64,000 nt of DNA from the NCBI RefSeq assembly GCF_009659625.1, contig NZ_VOIW01000005.1, positions 248,001 through 312,000 on the forward strand, read 5' to 3'. The notes below the pieces were generated by a model that saw only the letters and a list, made by a program, of their open reading frames with translations, did no database searches and was not told the origin of the DNA. This DNA is from Pseudomonas haemolytica (lineage in GTDB: Bacteria; Pseudomonadota; Gammaproteobacteria; Pseudomonadales; Pseudomonadaceae). Shown here one piece after another: positions 59,266 through 64,000 of the stretch. Both the position numbers and the translations under genes were made by a program. Position 1 is the stretch's first letter; every line of letters starts with the position of its first letter.

Positions 59266-60210
59266 ATGCGAAACATCGTTGCGTCTTCGATTCAGCTGAC
59301 CCGCGAAGCGGGAGGGCTGGAAGACCTGTTTTACTTCGCATGCGTTGCGGAGTTTGGAAGCTTTTCGGGTGCCAGTCGTGAGTTAGGCGTGTCCAAGTCA
59401 CTGCTTTCCAGGCATGTAGATGCGTTGGAGAAAAAGCTGGACGTGCGATTGATAGAGCGGTCCACCCGCAAGCTGTCCCTGACGAACTCTGGACAACTGC
59501 TCCTGCCGCATTGCCAAGCGATTCTTGAGGAGCTGGACGCTGCACGCGATACCATTGCTCAGGTGCGCTCCAATCCTCACGGTCTGATTCGGGTTGGTTG
59601 CCCCGTCAGTGTTTCATTGCATCTTATAAGACCGCGGCTAAGCGGTTTTCTGGCCCGATACCCGGACGTCAGGCTAGAAATGGTGGTGACGAATCGGGCT
59701 ATTGATCTCTATGCCGAAGGCATCGATCTGGCGCTGCGTGTGCGTTCGGACATGGACGAGCCTGGCGGCGTGATCGTCAAGCCCTTGGCCAGGGTGGCAC
59801 GTATCCTCGTCGCCTCACCGAGCTTTCTTGAACGCTTTCCTATAGCGGGGCCGGATGACCTGTCGAGTGTGGCGACGTTGGATATCAGTTCCAGCACTGG
59901 CCGGCACAATTGGATGTTGCAGGCACCTGAAGGCTCCCACAAATCCATAGAGCACCTGCCGCGCTTGATCAGCGACGACCTGGATACATTGCGTGACGCA
60001 GCAATAGAGGGCTTGGGGATTGGGCTCTTGCCGCGTTTCATGTGCAAAAGCCATTTGGACGAAGGTCGATTGGCCGCCGTATTGCCTGAGTGGCATGCCA
60101 AATCGGCCACCTATTACGCAGTCGTGCTGTCCCGTAAGGGGATGCGCCCAGCCATACGTGCTTTTCTGGATTTTCTGGATGAGACCCAGCGTGAAATCGT
60201 GGAAGTGTAG
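59266..60210 (+). CDS. LysR family transcriptional regulator
   Basis: 314 residues. The winged helix is FYFACVAEFGSFSGASRELG then VSKSLLSRHVDALEKKLDVR. The effector domain has IRVGCPVSVSLHLIRPRLSG and the ALRVRSDMDEPGGVIVKPLA segment. It converges with the GMC oxidoreductase gene, so control of that gene is possible but the promoter of the latter lies 1.6 kb away. Its N-terminus is about a dozen residues longer than usual. Confidence 0.9.
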   Translation: MRNIVASSIQLTREAGGLEDLFYFACVAEFGSFSGASRELGVSKSLLSRHVDALEKKLDVRLIERSTRKLSLTNSGQLLLPHCQAILEELDAARDTIAQVRSNPHGLIRVGCPVSVSLHLIRPRLSGFLARYPDVRLEMVVTNRAIDLYAEGIDLALRVRSDMDEPGGVIVKPLARVARILVASPSFLERFPIAGPDDLSSVATLDISSSTGRHNWMLQAPEGSHKSIEHLPRLISDDLDTLRDAAIEGLGIGLLPRFMCKSHLDEGRLAAVLPEWHAKSATYYAVVLSRKGMRPAIRAFLDFLDETQREIVEV

Positions 60211-60269
60211 GGCAGCCCCGACTCTGTTTAGCCTGCAGCCATGCAAAACGGCTGCAGGCTCATTGCCTG

Positions 60270-61856
60270 TCAGGCTTCCAACGGAGCTGCTCGCCGAATC
60301 ATGTCGGCAATGTATTCGGCGGCCATGATCACTGTAGGGTTCGTCGCGACTGAAGGCACATCCGGGAAAATCGAGGCATCGGCCACTCTCAGTCCATTTA
60401 CGCCTCGCACTCGACCTTGCTCATCCACCACAGCCAGTGGGTCATCGGCTTGTCCCATTGGGGCGCTGGAGGTTACATGGAGGGTTGAGTCGACATGTTT
60501 AACGATGGCTTGCTTCAGTTGCTCGATATCGGTTGGGACTCTGCTGCCATCGGAAAAGCTCATTGACACGGTCTGTCTTTTCAGCGGTTCTTGCGCCAGT
60601 ATTTTGCGCATCATGCCCACGGCGTCTAACAATATTTGAATATCAGACTCAACGGACAGCAGGTTGAGACTAACCCGCGGTAATGCCTGCGGCTTTGCGC
60701 TTATCAGCTCAAGTTTGCCGCGTGCTTGAGGGCGACAGGCACACGCAATCACGCCGAAGGCTTTGCCAGTAGGAGACTGAGCCAAATTGGCAAAGTGATT
60801 GAAGCCAAGGTAAATGTCGAGTTGGTTAGGTGCAGCCATGGACGATTGTTCCCAGACCTTTGCGCCGATAGCAGGCAACACCGCACCATCGCCATCTATC
60901 GCCACCTGCAGGTACACATTTGGCTGATCCATCAAGGCTTGACCAACGGGTAGATCGACGACCCAATGAATACCCAGAGCGATAAGTTGCTCTTTCGGGC
61001 CTATACCGGAGCGAAGCAAGATCGCTGCGCTGCCAATGGCCCCGGCGGTCAATACAACCTGTGAAGCGCTGATTTTACGGCCATTGATCAACTGCACGCC
61101 GCACACGGTTAGCTTGTTGAACAGCACCTTATCGATCTCAGTGTTATCCAGAATATGCAGGTTTTTGCGCTGACGAACGTTGTCTGTCAGATAAGCCATG
61201 GCAGTGTTGACGCGAATCTCTCGGTCGTTTTTATCCGGCGCAGGATTGCTGGTGTCATCCTTGATATTCAGTGGATAAATGCCTACCCCCTTAGGAAAGG
61301 GTTGGTTGATATCGTCGATGTCATCGAAGCCGGCCTGTAACGCTGCATCAATGAACGCTTGCGCGGTTTTGCTCAAGTCGGTTTTTTTACGCAGATGAAC
61401 AGGAATAGGTCCGCTGCGCCCATGCCATTGATCATCACCGAAATCGCTGGTTTCAGATTTTTTGAAATAGGGAAGCACTTGCTCATAGCTCCAACCCTGC
61501 AAGCCTGCCGCCGTCCACCGATCGAAGTCGGATCTTGGCGCCCGAGCGAAAGCCGCTGCATTGATAGCTGAACCGCCACCCAGTATTTTTGCACGCAAGC
61601 CGCCAGTGGCCGTCGATGAATCGATATTCAGCGTGTGGGGCCAGGTGGAACTTGCATCACCGCCCACATGACGGGCCAATGCGATGTTCGGGGGAAAGGT
61701 TGTAGACGTGTAGGCGGTGCCTGCCTCAATCAGCAAGACGGATTTTTCCGGGTCTTCGCTGAGTCGGCTGGCCATGACGGCCCCAGCCGAACCCGCGCCA
61801 ATGACGACAAAGTCATAGTGCGGGCAATCGATATCAGGGTTTGTTGATCTATTCAT
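60270..61856 (-). CDS. GMC family FAD-dependent oxidoreductase
   Basis: 528 residues. FAD-binding YDFVVIGAGSAGAVMASRLS, then GMC signature 1 LRAKILGGGSAINAAAFAR and signature 2 VVLTAGAIGSAAILLRSGIG. The C-terminal active site has HVTSSAPMG (His in the HPxGTCxMG position) and DASIFPDVPSVATNPTVIMA with the second catalytic Asn. It oxidises an alcohol to aldehyde or ketone, as in choline or glucose dehydrogenases. The usual TCRMG is changed to SAPMG, so the substrate may be unusual. No cytochrome partner or aldehyde dehydrogenase adjoins it. Confidence 0.92.
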   Translation of the reverse strand: MNRSTNPDIDCPHYDFVVIGAGSAGAVMASRLSEDPEKSVLLIEAGTAYTSTTFPPNIALARHVGGDASSTWPHTLNIDSSTATGGLRAKILGGGSAINAAAFARAPRSDFDRWTAAGLQGWSYEQVLPYFKKSETSDFGDDQWHGRSGPIPVHLRKKTDLSKTAQAFIDAALQAGFDDIDDINQPFPKGVGIYPLNIKDDTSNPAPDKNDREIRVNTAMAYLTDNVRQRKNLHILDNTEIDKVLFNKLTVCGVQLINGRKISASQVVLTAGAIGSAAILLRSGIGPKEQLIALGIHWVVDLPVGQALMDQPNVYLQVAIDGDGAVLPAIGAKVWEQSSMAAPNQLDIYLGFNHFANLAQSPTGKAFGVIACACRPQARGKLELISAKPQALPRVSLNLLSVESDIQILLDAVGMMRKILAQEPLKRQTVSMSFSDGSRVPTDIEQLKQAIVKHVDSTLHVTSSAPMGQADDPLAVVDEQGRVRGVNGLRVADASIFPDVPSVATNPTVIMAAEYIADMIRRAAPLEA

Positions 61857-62032
61857 TAGCCTGTTCCCTCTTCATATAGTCAAGATAAGAGGTAGGGTAG
61901 GCAGGTGGTGAAGAGAGCAGAAGCACCAGAATTCGGAAGCTCTGTTGCAAGAACGTTACTAATACCGGCTGATTACAGCGCTGGTATACGCTCGAGTGCT
62001 TTTCGGTTTTGCACATTCCTTGCCGAGTTTTT

Positions 62033-62269
62033 TCATCTTGCCGCCTTCGCAAGCTCTACCGCCGCAGCGATCGCCGCCCGCGCCTGGGGGCTGTTCTTCC
62101 AGCACGTAGACCCCAAGGCCGCGGAGGCTTGCGCCAGAATATCCCCGACCTCCGCTTTTGCGAGTTCGTCCATCGACTCAATACCCATCTGCTCCAACCG
62201 AGTAATGACGGTAGGGCCCACACCCTTGAGCGCGAGCAAAGCCGTTCTTTCTTCCAATGAAAATGGCAC
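62033..62269 (-). CDS. Small helix-hairpin-helix protein
   Basis: 78 residues. ALLALKGVGPTVITRLEQMG then IESMDELAKAEVGDI is a helix-hairpin-helix pair of the kind that binds DNA backbone, as in DNA-repair proteins and DUF4332-like small proteins. It starts at GTG 62269 with AAGGA eight bases upstream; a longer frame to 62323 has no such site. Function unknown. Confidence 0.75.
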   Translation of the reverse strand: MPFSLEERTALLALKGVGPTVITRLEQMGIESMDELAKAEVGDILAQASAALGSTCWKNSPQARAAIAAAVELAKAAR

Positions 62270-62319
62270 GCGTAAATTCCTTTTTGAGTTTATGAAAGTG
62301 CACTCGACCTGGTGGACGT

Positions 62320-62574
62320 TCACACAGTCTCTGAGCGGATGATACGTTGCTCCTTCACCTCACCCGCGTACCGGCCAATCTTTTCCTGCTGCGCCGTCAG
62401 CAGTTCGCACATTTTCATCAGCGCCACCGCTTCACTGGGTGTTCTACCGCAGGCGGCCAGCGCCGTCAGTTCAACCACTGACCAGCCGATAACCGCCGCG
62501 GCATTTTCCAGGTCGTAAAACAGTTCTTGCTGGGCGGTTCTGGGGCCGTCGAGCCCTTGGATCAACTCTTCCAT
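62320..62574 (-). CDS. Hypothetical helical protein
   Basis: 84 residues, not recognised: FYDLENAAAVIGWSVVELTA then LAACGRTPSEAVALMKMCEL, mostly amphipathic helix with no membrane segment. The ATG is the first available start after an in-frame TGA, but no ribosome-binding site is clear. It ends 50 bases before the helix-hairpin-helix gene on the same strand. Confidence 0.45.
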   Translation of the reverse strand: MEELIQGLDGPRTAQQELFYDLENAAAVIGWSVVELTALAACGRTPSEAVALMKMCELLTAQQEKIGRYAGEVKEQRIIRSETV

Positions 62575-62717
62575 CTGCTTCTGCGCCTGTTGTTGCTGTA
62601 GGTATCAGTCGTTTTGCCGCAAAGTGTATTCCTCGATTCACCCCTATCTGTACGGGGTGGCTCGCTCCATTACCCATTAATGTCGCAAGCATGCCACCAA
62701 TGCTCGGATGCCGCGCC

Positions 62718-63323
62718 ATGTTCATGTCTACCAGCTTGTTATCAGCCTTTGTGCTGTTCGCTTTTGTGTCTTCGATCACCCCCGGCCCCAACAACACCAT
62801 GTTGCTGGCGTCAGGTGTGAACTTCGGCTTTCGCCGCTCGATGCCCCATGCGCTGGGGATCAGCATAGGCTTCATGCTGCTGGTGATTTGCGTGGGGTTG
62901 GGCTTGGGCGAGGTGTTCAAGGTGTTCCCGTGGGCCTACACGCTGTTGCGTTATGTTGGCGCCGCGTACTTGCTGTATCTGGCGTGGAAGATCGCCAATG
63001 CGGGTGGCATGTCCGACAGCCAGGATGAACAGGGCAAACCGATGACGTTCCTTGGCGCGGCGGCGTTCCAGTGGGTCAACCCCAAGGCGTGGATCATGGC
63101 GCTGGGGGCGATCACCACCTACACGCCGGCCGAGGGTTATGTCACCAATGTGCTGGTGATCGCCCTGGTGTTCGCCGTGGTGAACCTGCCGAGTGTGTGC
63201 GTATGGGTTGGCTGCGGCAGCGGCCTGCGCAATGTGCTGCGCGAGCCGCGCTGGTTGCGGGTGTTCAATTGGTCCATGGCTGGGCTGTTGGTGTTGTCGC
63301 TGTACCCGATGCTGTTTGTCTAG
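62718..63323 (+). CDS. LysE family exporter
   Basis: 201 residues, six hydrophobic segments. SSITPGPNNTMLLASGVNFG is the family signature and AAFQWVNPKAWIMALGAITT the second conserved block. It is a probable exporter of amino acids or cysteine-related compounds (EamB/RhtB group). The start may be ATG 62718 or 62724. The stop overlaps the stop of the convergent 27-residue peptide gene. Confidence 0.9.
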   Translation: MFMSTSLLSAFVLFAFVSSITPGPNNTMLLASGVNFGFRRSMPHALGISIGFMLLVICVGLGLGEVFKVFPWAYTLLRYVGAAYLLYLAWKIANAGGMSDSQDEQGKPMTFLGAAAFQWVNPKAWIMALGAITTYTPAEGYVTNVLVIALVFAVVNLPSVCVWVGCGSGLRNVLREPRWLRVFNWSMAGLLVLSLYPMLFV

Positions 63324-63403
63324 ACCGGCGAGATAGTTGCTAGCAAGCCGATACCGATGGTCAGCACCAAAAAGCCGAACAGGAAAATTGCCATCTTGGT
63401 CAT
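63320..63403 (-). CDS. 27-residue membrane peptide
   Basis: The frame reads MTKMAIFLFGFLVLTIGIGL then LATISPV: a basic start and one membrane-spanning helix. A strong GGAGG lies five bases before the ATG. The helix and ribosome-binding site support a real small membrane protein. Function unknown. Confidence 0.62.
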   Translation of the reverse strand: MTKMAIFLFGFLVLTIGIGLLATISPV

Positions 63404-63652
63404 AAGGCCTCCGAAGGGAAGGGGGCGACAGAAATGTCGGGATGGGGCCTATTGTCCGCCTCGCACAGTTTTCAATACAGGCGCAGATGGCAAAGAAAAA
63501 ACCGTATCAGATTGCCCGGCAGCGCCTGGGCCGCGGCTTTTCAAGCGAACAGGTTTTATCAAGATCAGCCCTGTGCGTCGCCTGAGACAGCCAGGGTGTT
63601 TGCCCCTAAGATAGCGCCCACTGCATCAACAATAAGAGTGGGCCAACCCTCG

Positions 63653-64000
63653 ATGGAAAGACGCCAGTTCAGCGGTGGCATGCAAGGCAAGAACCTGCGC
63701 TACCTCAATGACCCCTCCCAGCAATCATCGTCGGTCACCCGCGTCGGTTTCCTGCTGCTTGAACACTTCTCCCTGCCTGCCTTCACCCAGACCCTCGACA
63801 CCCTCGTGACCGCCAACCTGCTACGCCCCGAGCTGTTCGCCTCGCGCACTTTTGGCTGGGGTGAAGGCGAAGTCATCAGCGACCTTGGCCTGGTCATCCG
63901 CCCCGATGCCAGCCTTGAATTGGCGGCCTTGCAGGACTTGGACCTGCTGGTCATCTGCGGTGGTTTTCGTACAGAACTCAAGGCCAGCGACCCGTTCATC
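63653..64000 (+). CDS. GlxA-type (DJ-1/PfpI plus AraC) transcriptional regulator, 5' part
   Basis: 116 codons run off the right edge with no stop. VGFLLLEHFSLPAFTQTLDT then LVTANLLRP, SDLGLVIRPDASLEL and LDLLVICGGFRTEL are the DJ-1/PfpI-like N-terminal domain of GlxA-family regulators (first strand, and the strand-elbow ICGG where a Cys sits as in the amidase fold). The AraC helix-turn-helix domain should follow outside the window. Relatives include the regulators of choline, carnitine and arginine use. Confidence 0.82.
   Translation, partial: MERRQFSGGMQGKNLRYLNDPSQQSSSVTRVGFLLLEHFSLPAFTQTLDTLVTANLLRPELFASRTFGWGEGEVISDLGLVIRPDASLELAALQDLDLLVICGGFRTELKASDPFI

Overview
The window looks like a chromosomal segment of a Pseudomonas of the P. 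fluorescens type. This is inferred from the GC-rich coding bias, a pvdQ gene with a PvdS-type promoter beside a short Fur-like regulator (the P. aeruginosa PA2384/pvdQ arrangement), a glgA-treZ-malQ-treY-DUF2934-glgX cluster in Pseudomonas order, a REP-type element ending in gagcaagctccctcgccac, and several iron-regulated TonB receptors. No phage, insertion sequence, CRISPR array or rRNA gene was seen. One tRNA gene (Cys) is present.

Layout. 1-1.4 kb: tail of a serine recombinase, a GNAT acetyltransferase and a LysE exporter. 1.5-5.6 kb: a Fur-box-controlled cell-surface signalling unit (FecI-like sigma, FecR-like anti-sigma, TonB receptor with signalling domain), followed by a histidine-kinase remnant. 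5.8-12.3 kb: LysR regulator/MDR oxidoreductase pair, VOC protein, chemoreceptor and a second, non-signalling TonB receptor with its own Fur box. 12.5-27.2 kb: a long leftward block in which GlgA, TreZ, MalQ, TreY and GlgX handle alpha-glucan and trehalose. It continues, coupled by 4-base overlaps, into an acyl-CoA-dehydrogenase-like protein, two PIG-L deacetylases, a NodS-like methyltransferase and a family 2 glycosyltransferase. 27.6-29.6 kb: D-2-hydroxyacid dehydrogenase and a secreted alpha/beta hydrolase.

29.7-39.2 kb is the most unusual part: three tandem paralogues (two of about 663 residues, one of 634), each with an N-terminal Ig-like module and an RCC1/BLIP-II-like propeller. They face a convergent gene for a 1004-residue multi-module beta protein with a carbohydrate-binding-like end. 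The two outer promoter regions share a CTGT-N8-ACAG palindrome in the same orientation relative to transcription. The first paralogue is split by a seven-G tract. The island is visibly AT-richer than its surroundings, is bracketed by strong terminators and carries no recognisable secretion signals.

39.3-43.1 kb: DedA/YqaA-like, DUF411, SRPBCC and chemoreceptor genes. 43.3-48.7 kb: an AraC-type regulator divergent from an AhpD-like/acyl-CoA-dehydrogenase-like/SsuBAC-like ABC operon, probably for uptake and oxidation of an organosulfur or similar compound. 48.7-53.6 kb: a 1610-residue dermonecrotic-type toxin candidate whose C-terminus resembles the EreA/ChaN/TIKI enzyme superfamily. 54-57.4 kb: small membrane protein, short Fur-like regulator, pvdQ and tRNA-Cys. 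57.6-64 kb: META/DUF4377 lipoprotein, SnoaL-like protein, LysR regulator, GMC oxidoreductase, helix-hairpin-helix protein, LysE exporter, a 27-residue membrane peptide and the start of a GlxA-type regulator.

All calls come from reading motifs by eye. No alignment or database search was run.
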